Part shown: piece after piece, positions 1 to 8,358 of the stretch | How the letters are laid out: each line of letters begins with the position of its first letter | Position numbering within the stretch: position 1 is the first letter of the stretch | Assembly (NCBI RefSeq): GCF_900141825.1 | Contig: NZ_FQYQ01000008.1 | Location: forward strand, 1 to 64,000 | DNA from: Pseudobutyrivibrio xylanivorans DSM 14809 | GTDB taxonomy: Bacteria > Bacillota > Clostridia > Lachnospirales > Lachnospiraceae | Length of the DNA: 64,000 nucleotides | Reading direction: 5' to 3' | Made by a program: the position numbers and the translations under genes | The notes under the pieces: model-generated | Seen by the model: the letters and a program-made list of their open reading frames with translations, nothing else | Told to the model about the DNA's origin: nothing | Databases searched by the model: none

Positions 1-66
1 AACTCCCTTATTTAATTGTTCTTCAATAACAATTCTTTCTTCAAAAGTAAGATGTTTATTTTTCAT
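1..66 (-). CDS. IS30-family transposase, N-terminal fragment (cut by window edge)
   Basis: The minus strand is open from an ATG at 66 to the window edge and gives 22 residues starting MKNKHLTFEERIVIEEQL. This matches the conserved start of IS30-family transposases: a short basic lead, then [LT]xxERxxIexxLnxG, the first helix of the HTH that binds the terminal repeat. A strong ribosome site (TGGAGG) lies 7-13 bases upstream of the ATG. The DDE catalytic domain would lie outside the window, so completeness cannot be judged. The end of the element should lie about 80-100 bp upstream of the ATG. A TTGCATTTAC motif (read on the minus strand) at about 144-153 could belong to its terminal repeat, but this is unproven. 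Confidence 0.7.
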   Translation of the reverse strand, partial: MKNKHLTFEERIVIEEQLNKGV

Positions 67-240
67 TTTGATTACCTCCAGAAATCGGTAATCGACTTGC
101 AGAACAGCTACATTATATTGTATTATGTGTATTATTTCCAAGAGTAAATGCAAGAAAATATATAAATTAACACTAGTTTGCGTTTATTATTAAAAATAAT
201 TAATAATTAATAGAAAATCGCAATTTGTGAAGGAAGACTG

Positions 241-759
241 ATGATTGAGACAGAAAGATTATTGTTAAGACGAATTGAAAAGAATGACTGGAAGGCTATT
301 CAGAAAATTTGGAAGGATGAGGCTAAATCTCCGTATGCTCAGTATGATAACATAAAGGAATTGGATGATATCTCTGTTTCTAAACGGATTGAAAGATGGG
401 GACAGGAAGCTAACAGGGATGAACATATATTTTTTGCGGTTTGTTTAAATAGAGATATTATCGGATACATATCTGCTAATAGGTGCGATAATGCATATGA
501 AATCGGATATTGTTTTCATTCGGATTATCATGGAAAGGGCTATGCAAAGGAGAGCATGCTATCTGTGATTTCGTATTTACAAAATATTGGAGTTAGTAGA
601 TTGATAGCAGGCACTGCGATAAAGAATATACCGTCAATTAAACTCTTAAACTCATTGGGTTTTGTACAAGTCGGATCAGAACAAGTGTCTTTTTACAAAG
701 ATGCGTACGGAAACGATATTTATTTTGATGGAGGAATATTTGAATTAGTGTTTAGATAA
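241..759 (+). CDS. GNAT-family N-acetyltransferase (RimJ/RimL type)
   Basis: The 172-residue protein is a full-length single-domain acetyltransferase of the RimJ/RimL-like GNAT branch. These enzymes transfer acetyl from acetyl-CoA to an amine, such as a protein N-terminus, a small molecule or a drug. Visible hallmarks are the opening IETERLLLRRIEKND, the strand-turn AYEIGYCFHSDYHGKGYAKES, whose HGKGYA is the acetyl-CoA pyrophosphate loop, and a C-terminal NIPSIKLLNSLGF, the motif-B asparagine and helix typical of the family. AAGGAAG precedes the ATG by about six bases. The gene stands alone, convergent with the que operon, and has its own terminator. The substrate cannot be predicted. Position next to an IS30 transposase suggests accessory cargo. 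Confidence 0.85.
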   Translation: MIETERLLLRRIEKNDWKAIQKIWKDEAKSPYAQYDNIKELDDISVSKRIERWGQEANRDEHIFFAVCLNRDIIGYISANRCDNAYEIGYCFHSDYHGKGYAKESMLSVISYLQNIGVSRLIAGTAIKNIPSIKLLNSLGFVQVGSEQVSFYKDAYGNDIYFDGGIFELVFR

Positions 760-793
760 ATTCTAGTTTACTGAAATCTATTTTTAAAATGAT

Positions 794-848
794 AATCCAG
801 AGGTAAGTGCAAAGCTCCTCAAAAGCTTGCATTAACTTCTGGATTTTT
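794..848 (+). terminator. Rho-independent terminator of the GNAT gene
   Basis: A long stem pairs AATCCAGAGGTAAGTGCAA with TTGCATTAACTTCTGGATT (a few mismatches) and is followed by TTTTT. The next 60 bases carry two further TTGCATT words, so the region may also hold decayed IS-end sequence. Confidence 0.7.
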
Positions 849-909
849 GCATTAAATATTAAAAGTTTGCATTTACATTAAAAATTTACATGCTATATCA
901 AGCAGTGTG

Positions 910-944
910 AAAAAAAAGAGAGGCTTAGCTAAAGACTAAACCTC
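910..944 (-). terminator. Terminator of the que operon
   Basis: On the minus strand GAGGTTTAG pairs with CTAAGCCTC (one mismatch), followed by a run of T. It lies 17 bases past the queF stop. Confidence 0.75.
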
Positions 945-960
945 TGCGATAAACTCATCT

Positions 961-1452
961 TTATCTATTATCTACTTTCTCAGGATACATATCGTGGTTT
1001 GCCATACGATTGAAAGCTACCTCTTCCCACTTTGTACCTGGCTTACCATAGTTGCAATATGGGTCAATGGATATGCCACCTCGTGGAGTGAACTTACCCC
1101 AAACTTCGATGTACTTTGGATCCATAAGCTTGATAAGATCCTTCATAATGATGTTTACACAATCTTCATGGAAATCGCCGTGATTTCTAAAGCTGAAAAG
1201 ATAAAGCTTTAATGACTTGCTCTCTACCATCTTTTCACCTGGAACATAGGAGATGATGATATTTGCGAAATCTGGCTGACCAGTAATTGGACAAAGTGAT
1301 GTAAACTCTGGGCAGTTAAACTTTACAAAGTAATCATTCTCAGGATGCTTATTTAGGAATGTCTGAAGCATCTCTGGTGCGTAGTTATCTGGATATGTAT
1401 TGTTCTTGTTTCCAAGAAGGGTAAGTGTACCCTCGGCTGCTCTATCTGCCAT
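961..1452 (-). CDS. queF: NADPH-dependent preQ0 reductase QueF
   Basis: QueF reduces the nitrile of 7-cyano-7-deazaguanine (preQ0) to the aminomethyl of preQ1, the base inserted into tRNA on the way to queuosine. The 163-residue protein is the short, unimodular form seen in Bacillus. The catalytic cysteine sits in [14 protein letters not shown], which also has the conserved aspartate. The QueF signature ESKSLKLY with the following [12 protein letters not shown] supplies the NADPH- and substrate-binding residues, and the C-terminal [12 protein letters not shown] is typical. It is the last gene of the operon, 41 bp after queC, and is followed directly by a terminator. Confidence 0.95.
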   Translation of the reverse strand: MADRAAEGTLTLLGNKNNTYPDNYAPEMLQTFLNKHPENDYFVKFNCPEFTSLCPITGQPDFANIIISYVPGEKMVESKSLKLYLFSFRNHGDFHEDCVNIIMKDLIKLMDPKYIEVWGKFTPRGGISIDPYCNYGKPGTKWEEVAFNRMANHDMYPEKVDNR

Positions 1453-1493
1453 AATTATTTACCTCCGTATTTGCGATATCGTATATACGATAA

Positions 1494-2180
1494 TTAATTT
1501 TCATAAGGGATAGGGTCTGTTACCCCATTCAATTCAAATGCTGCCTTTCTGTCGATGCATGTACCGCATTTTCCACAAGCCTTTTCGTGGCCTTCATAGC
1601 AGCTCCATGTAAGCTCGTAAGGAACTCCAATTTCAAGCCCCTTCTTTACAACCTGTGACTTTGTAAGGCTGATAAATGGTGCCACGATTTCAAGCTGCTT
1701 TCCACTACCCTCGTAGATAGCTGTATTCATTGCCTTATGAAATGCTTCGGAGCAATCTGGATAAGCATTGCCTGCTGCATCATCGCTGTGAGCTCCGTAA
1801 TAAATCTTTGAACACCCCTTTGAAAGTGCTATTGCGCTGGCACTAGAAAGGAAGAGACCATTTCTAAATGGCACGTATGTGCTTACGGGCTTTCCGTCTG
1901 TCTTTGCAAGCTGCTCAGCATAAGACTCCTCTGGAATCTCTCCATCTGAATGCTGTAAAAGTGTACAGTCACTAAACTGGAACATTGTAGATAAATCGAG
2001 AGTGATATGCTCCACATTATAGTGATTACATACAGCATCTGCTGCTTTAATTTCTTTATCATGGCGCTGGCCGTAGAAAATCGAAAGAGCCACTACGTTC
2101 TCATTGCCATATTCCTTTACTGCCATTCCAAGGCAAGTGGTAGAATCTACACCACCACTGACTAAAACTAATGCTTTCAT
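1494..2180 (-). CDS. queC: 7-cyano-7-deazaguanine (preQ0) synthase QueC
   Basis: QueC converts 7-carboxy-7-deazaguanine to preQ0 using ATP and ammonia. The 228-residue protein starts with the PP-loop ATP pyrophosphatase motif LVLVSGGVDSTTCL. It contains the SALSKGCSKIYYGAHSDDAAG block and ends with the zinc site CYEGHEKACGKCGTC. Length and motifs are normal for the family. It lies between folE and queF; the 61-bp gap to folE is filled by a two-hairpin interspersed repeat, so expression of queC and queF depends on reading through it. Confidence 0.96.
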   Translation of the reverse strand: MKALVLVSGGVDSTTCLGMAVKEYGNENVVALSIFYGQRHDKEIKAADAVCNHYNVEHITLDLSTMFQFSDCTLLQHSDGEIPEESYAEQLAKTDGKPVSTYVPFRNGLFLSSASAIALSKGCSKIYYGAHSDDAAGNAYPDCSEAFHKAMNTAIYEGSGKQLEIVAPFISLTKSQVVKKGLEIGVPYELTWSCYEGHEKACGKCGTCIDRKAAFELNGVTDPIPYEN

Positions 2181-2192
2181 AAATGTCTCCTT

Positions 2193-2242
2193 AACACCTC
2201 ATCCACCACTAAAGTGGTCCCCCTTCCCCTCAAGGGGAAGGC
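2193..2242 (+). repeat. Two-hairpin interspersed repeat, copy 1
   Basis: The unit begins AACACCTCATCC, has a small variable hairpin (ACCACT-AA-AGTGGT), and ends with a conserved hairpin CCTTCCCCTCAAGGGGAAGG. Other copies lie at 7124-7172 (same strand) and 55878-55927 (opposite strand). Here it fills the folE-queC spacer, and its right end supplies the folE stop codon. Confidence 0.85.
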
Positions 2243-2814
2243 TATCTTAGTCTTGCAAGCAAGTCCTTATCATTCTTAAACTTTCCACGCAAAGTCTGAG
2301 TCTGAGTGCGGGCTCCTGCATTCTTGATGCCACGAGCTGTCATACAAGAGTGGCTTGCCTCAATAAATACTGCCACATCCTCTGAACCTGTAACTATCTG
2401 AAGAATCTCAGCAATATCATTTCCGATACGCTCCTGAAGCTGAAGACGCTTTGCAGCCATATCAGCGATACGTGCAATTTTGCTAAGACCGATAACCTTT
2501 CCATTTGGAATATATGCTACGCTGACCTTCATATCATACATAAGTGCAAGATGATGCTCGCAGTAGCTGAACACCTCGATATCCTTTACGAATACAAGGT
2601 CCTGGCTGTTCTCATCATAATAGTCCTCGTCAAAGGTCTTGTTAAACATATCAGCAATCTCCTGATTGCTGTAATTCATTCCCTCGAAAACCTCCTCGTA
2701 CATACGGGCAACTCTGTCTGGAGTCTCAATAAGACCTGCTCTGTCAGGATCATCCCCTAGGGCAATGATAATATTTCTAATGCTTTCTTTTATTAAATCC
2801 TTATTAATTGCCAT
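2242..2814 (-). CDS. folE: GTP cyclohydrolase I FolE
   Basis: FolE opens GTP to 7,8-dihydroneopterin triphosphate, the common precursor of folate and queuosine. Placement between queE and queC argues for service to queuosine synthesis. The 190-residue protein has the zinc-site and active-site motifs of type I enzymes: [24 protein letters not shown] (cysteine and histidine ligands), [24 protein letters not shown] and the second cysteine in [13 protein letters not shown]. The TAG stop lies at the edge of the repeat that follows. The gene is 13 bp after queE. Confidence 0.96.
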   Translation of the reverse strand: MAINKDLIKESIRNIIIALGDDPDRAGLIETPDRVARMYEEVFEGMNYSNQEIADMFNKTFDEDYYDENSQDLVFVKDIEVFSYCEHHLALMYDMKVSVAYIPNGKVIGLSKIARIADMAAKRLQLQERIGNDIAEILQIVTGSEDVAVFIEASHSCMTARGIKNAGARTQTQTLRGKFKNDKDLLARLR

Positions 2815-2827
2815 ACTATCCTCTTTC

Positions 2828-3496
2828 TTACACTCCGCGCTTTTCTGGGTCCCAGATAAATTTGTGAAGTTGGAGTTGTAAACGAATGTCGTTGCGCTTA
2901 TGCTTTATAAGATAATCAACCATGTCAGCTGGATCGATGCGTCCAAATACAGGGCTGATTAAAACTGTACACTTCATTGCCAAACCATAAGTATCAACAA
3001 GCTCGCATACCTTATCAAGCTCACTTACGTCTGAGCATACAAACTTAACTGTATCCTTTGGCTGAAGGAATGCAAAATTGGATAAATCCATCTTATCTTC
3101 CATGCCAGAGCCAGCAAGCTTGTAATCCAGTGTAAATGCTGGAGCATTTGGTATGGCCGCAAATGGAACGATGTTAACACTTCCATTTGTTTCAATCTCT
3201 ACCTTTATATCTGGTTCTGCTGCAAAAGCTCTCAAGAGGTCTTTGATATCCCTTGCCTTCAGTGGCTCACCACCAGTAAGTGTGACACGGTTAATACCTG
3301 TTGATTTTACATAATCTATAATTTCAGTTTCTGTCATCTGCTCAGCTGGAGCCTCATAGCTACATGCCCATCTTGTATCGCAATAGCTACAAGCAAGATT
3401 GCATCCTCGAAGTCTGATGAATACTGCTAATTCACCAGCATGCTGACCTTCACCATTTATACTTACAAACTTTTCTACTACAAAATATGTTGCCAT
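2828..3496 (-). CDS. queE: 7-carboxy-7-deazaguanine synthase QueE (radical SAM)
   Basis: QueE contracts 6-carboxytetrahydropterin to 7-carboxy-7-deazaguanine using S-adenosylmethionine and a 4Fe-4S cluster. The cluster cysteines are in [17 protein letters not shown], the CxxxCxxC pattern. The start [18 protein letters not shown] is the QueE substrate lead, and VTLTGGEPL is the SAM-binding GGEP motif. The 222-residue length is typical. It begins two bases after queD ends, so the two are probably translationally coupled. Confidence 0.95.
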   Translation of the reverse strand: MATYFVVEKFVSINGEGQHAGELAVFIRLRGCNLACSYCDTRWACSYEAPAEQMTETEIIDYVKSTGINRVTLTGGEPLKARDIKDLLRAFAAEPDIKVEIETNGSVNIVPFAAIPNAPAFTLDYKLAGSGMEDKMDLSNFAFLQPKDTVKFVCSDVSELDKVCELVDTYGLAMKCTVLISPVFGRIDPADMVDYLIKHKRNDIRLQLQLHKFIWDPEKRGV

Positions 3497-3498
3497 TA

Positions 3499-3921
3499 TT
3501 AATCCTCCGAATAGCTTGCACAGTTATTTGGAGTCTCATACACTGTCACTTCTGCAACTGTAAAACCATAATCCTTAAACTTATCAAAAAAGTACCTTGC
3601 GAAATTCTCTGCTGTAGGTCTGAAAGGCACTACATGCATCTCGAAGTCCTCTGCCAAAAGGGCTGCAACTGTAGCCTCCTTAAGAGAACCTTCTTCATAT
3701 ATAAAGCTGTGATCAAAGAAATCTGTTTCCTTTTTAAGAGCGTTTTTTACATCGCCAAAATCAACTACCATTCCGCGCTGCTGCCCTTCGCTCTGCAGCT
3801 TATCTGTCTTAATTTTTAAAATTACTCTCCAGCGGTGACCATGTAAATTGGAACACTTTCCATCGTAGCCAGCTAGAAAATGAGCTCCATCAAATGAAGC
3901 CTCTGCAGTTAAATAATACAT
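3499..3921 (-). CDS. queD: 6-carboxy-5,6,7,8-tetrahydropterin synthase QueD
   Basis: QueD converts dihydroneopterin triphosphate to 6-carboxytetrahydropterin. The 140-residue protein carries the zinc histidines in FDGAHFL and NLHGHRW, the catalytic cysteine just before them (KCSNLHGH), and a late PTAENFARYFFDK block followed by the conserved glutamate in VYETPNNCASY. It is the first gene of the operon. Its leader of about 170 bases contains a preQ1-I riboswitch and a terminator. Confidence 0.95.
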   Translation of the reverse strand: MYYLTAEASFDGAHFLAGYDGKCSNLHGHRWRVILKIKTDKLQSEGQQRGMVVDFGDVKNALKKETDFFDHSFIYEEGSLKEATVAALLAEDFEMHVVPFRPTAENFARYFFDKFKDYGFTVAEVTVYETPNNCASYSED

Positions 3922-3963
3922 CGAAAATCTCCTATGAAACCGGACCTAGAGTATCTCAGAAAT

Positions 3964-3987
3964 AAAAAAGACTGCGCACCGGCAGCC
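3964..3987 (-). terminator. Leader terminator (attenuator) of the que operon
   Basis: On the minus strand GGCTGC-CGGTGC-GCAGTC folds into a six-pair hairpin directly followed by TTTTTT. It lies between the riboswitch and queD, so ligand control is probably by transcription termination. Confidence 0.7.
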
Positions 3988-4020
3988 TCGAAAATCACAT
4001 AGATAAATAACGCAAGTCCG

Positions 4021-4059
4021 AGTTTTGTTTATAGACAGGATGGTACAAACGAACTGTCT
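4021..4059 (-). promoter_or_regulatory. preQ1-I riboswitch
   Basis: Minus-strand RNA shows stem P1 AGACAG/CTGTCT enclosing the loop TTCGTTTGTACCATC, followed by the A-rich tail ATAAACAAAAC. The loop GTTTGT can pair with ACAAA(A)C in the tail to give the H-type pseudoknot of the class I preQ1 aptamer. It sits in the leader of queD-queE-folE-queC-queF, exactly the genes such riboswitches repress when preQ1 is plentiful. Confidence 0.85.
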
Positions 4060-4100
4060 CTCACTCAAAAGAGTGAATTTCATTTTTTAATTGCCTGACT

Positions 4101-4129
4101 ATAATACAACCTGAAATAAAAAATTGCAA
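4101..4129 (-). promoter_or_regulatory. Promoter of the que operon
   Basis: On the minus strand TTGCAA and TATTAT are separated by exactly 17 bases, about 40 bases before the riboswitch. The -35 box lies immediately after the T tract of the cellulase terminator. Confidence 0.7.
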
Positions 4130-4171
4130 GCAAAAAAGCGAAAGGTCGCAACAGCACTTGCCATTGCGACC
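4130..4171 (-). terminator. Terminator of the GH5 cellulase gene
   Basis: GGTCGCAA and TTGCGACC form an eight-pair stem with a 12-base loop. On the minus strand it is followed by TTTCGCTTTTTTGC. Confidence 0.7.
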
Positions 4172-4235
4172 ATCTATATATATTAGGGAGTATAAAAATA
4201 TGAAAAAGGTTGGGTTTTACAAAATAATATAAACA

Positions 4236-5765
4236 TTAACGTAATTTTACGTTTGTGAATGTAGCCTTAGAACCATCTTTCTTAGTTCCATTAAAGCCGA
4301 ATGAAACAGTCTGACCAGCCTCTACAGTACCGTTATAAGATTCGTTCGTAAGTACGTAGTGCTTACCCTTATGAGATGAAATCTTAGCATTCCAGATTGC
4401 TGTGATTTCAACATCACTATCGAATTCAACTATCCATCCATTAAGGGTTTTGTTCGTGTTGTTACTAACAGTGTTATTTGCTGAAAAGCCTGTGCCCCAA
4501 TCAGATGGAATGTCAAAAGTAACACTTCCACCTGTTGTTGTACCTGCCTCAGGAGTAGGAGTAGGGGTAGGTTTTGAGGTAGGTGCTGGGGTTGGGGTTG
4601 GCTTTGGTGTTGGCTTAACTGTAGGCTTAGGTGTTGGCTTTGGTGTTGGTGTAGGTGTTGGTGTAGGTGTTGGGTTTACGCTACCACTCTTTCCTGAAAG
4701 CTCCTTACATGTCTTAACGAGCCACTTACCCGCCTCTGTAAGATCTGATTCTGTCCAGTTGCTAGTCTTATTACAAGAAGAAGAAATAACTGAAGCAGAC
4801 TCATTCTTATTACATAAGCTCCATAATGCAAAACTGATGTTGTTCTCTTTGAAAAGCTTCATCCAATCATCAGCATTGCTGAAATCGTATCCGCCGTTAC
4901 CAGAAGCATCGCATACACCAAACTCTGTACAGATAACTGGTGTGCCTGCCTTAACGGCCTTTCTTACGTTGTCTTTAATATTGTCATAATGTGTTGCCGC
5001 GTAGAAATGGACTGTGTACATGATGTTTTCAAAACCATCATTCTTAAGTGGCTTATCAGCGACCTGATCTACTCTCTGTGACCAGTCGTTTGTACCACAG
5101 ATGATGATATTCTTAGCACCTGTACCTCTGATGATGCCAGCAATTGTCTTACTATATGTGTACAAATCTTTGCCGCTGCCATCGTACCAGTTAGTACCAG
5201 TAGGTTCGTTGGCAATTTCGAAGATTACATTATCAACATTCTTGTACTTTACCGCATATTTAGTAAAGAATGTCTTAGCTGCATCAATGTCCTCGTTTGG
5301 GTTATAGCTTAGAACATGCCAATCGATGATTACATACATTCCTAAATCCTTTGCTGCTGAAACAGCCTCATCGATTTTCTTGTCCATTAAATCCTTGTTT
5401 CCCTGAGTGTAGCCATTCTCTCTGGCATATACTGCAAGTCTTACTGTGTCGATTCCCCAATCATCCCTCAGACTCCTAAAGCTATCCTTGCTAATGTACT
5501 GTGGAAACCATTGTACACCGTGTGTACTAATTCCATGTAACTGTACCGGCTTACCATTCTTGTCTACGATAGTTGGTGCAGCGTACCCTGATGTCTTTTT
5601 TACTGATAAAGCGCCATGCTGTCCAACCGGAGTCTGAGATGCAGACACGTTGTTCGCCTGTACTGTAACGTTTGCTGCATTAACATTTGGAATGGATACC
5701 GGCCCGCTAACCGCCAACGCCATAGCTAATGCACATGAAGTAATAAGTCTTATTCTTCTTTTCAT
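4236..5765 (-). CDS. Secreted GH5 endoglucanase with CBM2
   Basis: This 509-residue secreted enzyme probably cuts beta-1,4-glucan (cellulose). Residues 1-30 are a signal peptide (KRR, hydrophobic core, NVNAAN). Residues about 60-355 are a glycoside hydrolase family 5 barrel, close to subfamily 2: [19 protein letters not shown], the acid/base glutamate in [10 protein letters not shown], the [10 protein letters not shown] histidine-tyrosine block and the nucleophile in VICTEFGV. Residues about 360-405 are a Pro-Thr-Lys linker. The last 100 residues are a CBM2 ([31 protein letters not shown]), which normally binds crystalline cellulose. It stands alone with its own promoter and terminator. The substrate assignment is by family. 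Confidence 0.92.
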   Translation of the reverse strand: MKRRIRLITSCALAMALAVSGPVSIPNVNAANVTVQANNVSASQTPVGQHGALSVKKTSGYAAPTIVDKNGKPVQLHGISTHGVQWFPQYISKDSFRSLRDDWGIDTVRLAVYARENGYTQGNKDLMDKKIDEAVSAAKDLGMYVIIDWHVLSYNPNEDIDAAKTFFTKYAVKYKNVDNVIFEIANEPTGTNWYDGSGKDLYTYSKTIAGIIRGTGAKNIIICGTNDWSQRVDQVADKPLKNDGFENIMYTVHFYAATHYDNIKDNVRKAVKAGTPVICTEFGVCDASGNGGYDFSNADDWMKLFKENNISFALWSLCNKNESASVISSSCNKTSNWTESDLTEAGKWLVKTCKELSGKSGSVNPTPTPTPTPTPKPTPKPTVKPTPKPTPTPAPTSKPTPTPTPEAGTTTGGSVTFDIPSDWGTGFSANNTVSNNTNKTLNGWIVEFDSDVEITAIWNAKISSHKGKHYVLTNESYNGTVEAGQTVSFGFNGTKKDGSKATFTNVKLR

Positions 5766-5791
5766 TACATATTCTGCCCTTTCTGAAGATT

Positions 5792-5819
5792 AATAAACAA
5801 TTCAAAAGAACTGTTTATT
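5792..5819 (-). promoter_or_regulatory. Inverted repeat in the leader of the GH5 gene
   Basis: On the minus strand AATAAACAGTTC-TTTT-GAATTGTTTATT forms a 12-pair hairpin with one G-U pair, starting about 10-15 bases after the expected transcription start. It could be an operator or a stabilising 5' hairpin; the sequence does not decide. Confidence 0.5.
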
Positions 5820-5834
5820 TTCGTTTGCCTGTAC

Positions 5835-5863
5835 ACTATAACATAAGCTTTAATAAATGTAAA
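5835..5863 (-). promoter_or_regulatory. Promoter of the GH5 cellulase
   Basis: On the minus strand TTTACA and TATAGT are separated by 17 bases, about 70 bases before the start codon. Confidence 0.7.
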
Positions 5864-5943
5864 CATTTTTGTAATATTTTTGTTATATATTTGAATTTTT
5901 TCGTAATATATTTTTCTGAATATTCTAAATTTTCCTTTAAAAT

Positions 5944-5965
5944 AGGGACTTCCGAAGAAGTCCCT
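5944..5965 (-). terminator. Terminator of the permease gene
   Basis: AGGGACTTC-(4)-GAAGTCCCT is a nine-pair stem just past the stop of the minus-strand gene, followed on that strand by ATTTTAAA. Confidence 0.6.
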
Positions 5966-5986
5966 AATAATAATTTTTTTATTAAT

Positions 5987-7102
5987 TTACAATAAAATGT
6001 AGATTAAACTCATAACAATTAAGAAAATAATATTTGCTACTGTGAAAACCCCCATATATTTTTTCTTATCAGCCCCATCGATATACCCATACTGTTTGAA
6101 GGAAATCAGGCTAGCCATAGATGCAATCAGCGTACCAAGTCCACCAAGATTTGTTCCGATAATCAACTTATCAACATGATTTGTGAATCCTGAACAGAGA
6201 ATTGCTGCTGGAACATTACTGATGAACTGGCTTAGGAAGATTGATACACCCACCTCGTTAATCTGTAAAAAGCTTCCTATAGCATCGGAAAGCGCAGGGA
6301 TGCGTTTAATATTTCCTATAAAAATAAATAAGAAAATAAATGTAAACAAAAGTGAGTAATCCGGCTTTCTAAGTACACGTCTATCAAATATCAAAGTAAG
6401 CACCACCACTATCACTAATCCAATTTTATAATCTAAGGCTCTGGCTACTACAAGGATAGATACTAAAAACGTAAATACGTACATAGCTATCATATTCTTG
6501 TCTCGTTTTGAACGCTCGTATATATGCTTTTCTGCCAAGACAACTGGTGCCGCTTTTACAAAGACAAATCCACATAAAACTAAAAGGGCAAGTGCTACCA
6601 CACTATATGGAAGCATCAGCTTTATAAATGCTCCAAGACTCATGCCTGCCAGAGAATACAAATATAAATTTTGCGGATTTCCTAGAGGTGTAAGCATGCT
6701 GCCAAGATTAGCTGCTATTGTTTCAAGTACTATTACTATGATGAACAAATCCTTACGATTAGAAATAGACAAAGTGACTATAGAAAATGGCACAAAGGTA
6801 AGGAGCGCCACATCATTTGTAATAAACATGGCTGAAAAAAAACATAGGCCAATGAGTACCAGAACTACTCCTCTGATGGAGTTCATTTTTGAAACTAAAA
6901 GCTCACCTATCTGTCTGAACACCTGCAGTCGCTGAAGGCCTGCCATGGTGATCATCAAGGCAAGTAAAATGCTCAATGTTCTAAAATCAATGTAATCTAT
7001 GTACTTGTTATCTGGGTGTACAACAAAGCTGGACACCACTGCCAAAACAAAGGCTACCACTAATACTATTTCATTTTTTACAAAATTCCTTATTGTTTCC
7101 AT
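5987..7102 (-). CDS. ArsB/NhaD-like (SLC13-type) ion permease
   Basis: The 371-residue protein is almost wholly hydrophobic with about ten membrane spans and belongs to the ion-transporter superfamily of citrate, arsenite and Na+/H+ carriers. Visible family marks are ITNDVALLTFVPF in the first half, NLGSMLTPLGNPQNLYLYS (the TP-GNPQN re-entrant motif) and the matching SNVPAAILCSGF with GTNLGGLGTLIAS in the second half. The two halves suggest inverted repeats. The transported ion cannot be read from sequence; small anions or Na+/H+ exchange are both possible. It follows proC with a repeat between them. No ars genes are nearby, so arsenite export is unlikely. Confidence 0.8.
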   Translation of the reverse strand: METIRNFVKNEIVLVVAFVLAVVSSFVVHPDNKYIDYIDFRTLSILLALMITMAGLQRLQVFRQIGELLVSKMNSIRGVVLVLIGLCFFSAMFITNDVALLTFVPFSIVTLSISNRKDLFIIVIVLETIAANLGSMLTPLGNPQNLYLYSLAGMSLGAFIKLMLPYSVVALALLVLCGFVFVKAAPVVLAEKHIYERSKRDKNMIAMYVFTFLVSILVVARALDYKIGLVIVVVLTLIFDRRVLRKPDYSLLFTFIFLFIFIGNIKRIPALSDAIGSFLQINEVGVSIFLSQFISNVPAAILCSGFTNHVDKLIIGTNLGGLGTLIASMASLISFKQYGYIDGADKKKYMGVFTVANIIFLIVMSLIYILL

Positions 7103-7123
7103 TTATACTCCTAAACATAAAGA

Positions 7124-7172
7124 AACACCTCATCCGCCCTTGCGGGCACCTTCCCCTCAAGGGGAAGGCTAT
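7124..7172 (+). repeat. Two-hairpin interspersed repeat, copy 2
   Basis: AACACCTCATCC is followed by the variable hairpin CCGC-CCTT-GCGG and the constant hairpin CCTTCCCCTCAAGGGGAAGG. It fills the proC-permease spacer and ends ten bases before the proC stop. The variable stem differs from copies 1 and 3 but still pairs. Confidence 0.85.
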
Positions 7173-7181
7173 GAGATGCTT

Positions 7182-7976
7182 TTACAACTCTCTGGATTTT
7201 TCTATGCAGACACGCTCTGCTTCGATTACTGCATTTCTGAAACCAAGGGCCTCAAGAGCTGCAACAGCCTCTATAGTGGTGCCACCTGGTGAGCAAACAT
7301 TATCCTTTAGCACTCCTGGATGCTCTCCTGTTTCAAGAACCATCTTTGCAGAACCAAGAACTGCCTGAGCCGCAAACTTGTAAGCCTGTGCTCTTGGCAT
7401 GCCCTCTGCAACTGCACCATCTGCAAGTGCCTCAATAAACATATATACATAAGCTGGAGATGAGCCGCTGATACCAACAACTGCATCCTGCAATTTTTCA
7501 GGAACAATCTCAGCCTTTCCGAAGGACTCAAATAGCTCTACAACTATTTCAATATCCTCTTCAGTTACTAGCTCGTTTGGGCTTAAAGCACTCATTGCCT
7601 CTCCAACAAGAGCTGGTGTGTTAGGCATAACACGAATTAGCTTTAAATCCTTGCCAAATAATTCTTTCAAACGTGCAAGTGACTGTCCTGCAGCAATACT
7701 AACAACAACCTTGTCACTAAAATCCATATCCTTTATTCCACTAATTGCATCAGGAAGATACTGTGGTTTTACTGCAATAATAATGATGTCAGAAAAATCT
7801 ACAACGTCCCTATTACTGATACTTATATTTACACCAAGCTCACCACTAAGCTCATCTAATGTGGCCTGGAAAATATCACTTGCCATTATGTCCTGTGCCT
7901 CAACTGTACCTGATGAGATGATTCCTCCCATCATGGAACTACCCATGTTTCCAGCACCAATAAAACCTATCTTCAT
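7182..7976 (-). CDS. proC: Pyrroline-5-carboxylate reductase ProC
   Basis: ProC reduces 1-pyrroline-5-carboxylate to proline with NAD(P)H, the last step of proline synthesis. The 264-residue protein has the N-terminal Rossmann motif IGFIGAGNMGSSMM, the VKPQYLPD strand, LIRVMPNTPALVGEAM and the C-terminal signature VCSPGGTTIEAVAALE that lines the active site. Length and motifs are normal. It lies upstream of the permease gene on the same strand, with a two-hairpin repeat in the gap; no other proline genes are near. Confidence 0.95.
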   Translation of the reverse strand: MKIGFIGAGNMGSSMMGGIISSGTVEAQDIMASDIFQATLDELSGELGVNISISNRDVVDFSDIIIIAVKPQYLPDAISGIKDMDFSDKVVVSIAAGQSLARLKELFGKDLKLIRVMPNTPALVGEAMSALSPNELVTEEDIEIVVELFESFGKAEIVPEKLQDAVVGISGSSPAYVYMFIEALADGAVAEGMPRAQAYKFAAQAVLGSAKMVLETGEHPGVLKDNVCSPGGTTIEAVAALEALGFRNAVIEAERVCIEKSREL

Positions 7977-8358
7977 GTTTTCCTCCTTGCAATCAAAAAA
8001 GCCCTATAACAACACACTAAGTGTATCATTTTAGAATTATTCTGTACATTCATTTTTCCTTGTTTCATGGCTGCTAGTAGTATAATGGGACAATATTTAC
8101 TACCTAGAAAATCCCGCGGTTTTGTAGGTAGTAGAGCAAATCAAGTAGCAAAATATATAAAATTTCCCTCCAAAAATTGGAAACCTACTGTTCAGTCCCC
8201 ACCCTTACTGAGCTCACGCCTATCCAAAGCGTTATGCAAAATAATCTTTTCACCATCTATTCACAACTGTCCATCTGTTTTTTGCTATTATTGGAGTTGC
8301 TCGAGCACGAAAACGTTTAAGACTTTTAACCGACAGAACAGGAGGTAATAAAGGTACT
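7977..8358 (+). promoter_or_regulatory. Intergenic region with a probable long structured leader for the CBM protein
   Basis: This 382-bp divergent gap has no convincing gene. A TATAAT lies at 8081-8086, with a weak upstream partner TTGTTT at 8060-8065 (15-bp spacing). Just past the expected start, ACTACCTA (8099-8106) and TAGGTAGT (8125-8132) form a strong hairpin with an extra AAAA/TTTT extension. A start near 8093 would leave an untranslated leader of about 265 bases before the ATG at 8359, which has AGGAGG 12 bases upstream. An open frame at 8067-8348 has no ribosome site and no recognisable protein. Confidence 0.45.

Noticed and set aside
144-876. TTGCATTTAC at both 144-153 and about 866-875 as paired ends of an insertion sequence
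   Set aside because: A ten-base match is too short, the IS30 gene lies outside the pair, and no target duplication is seen.
4402-4989. Long open frame on the plus strand opposite the GH5 gene
   Set aside because: Its sequence is runs of Gly-Val produced by the antisense of the Pro-Thr linker; it has no ribosome site and the GH5 frame is clearly real.
8067-8348. 93-codon open frame in the proC-CBM gap
   Set aside because: It overlaps the likely promoter and leader hairpin, lacks a ribosome site and has a non-protein-like composition.
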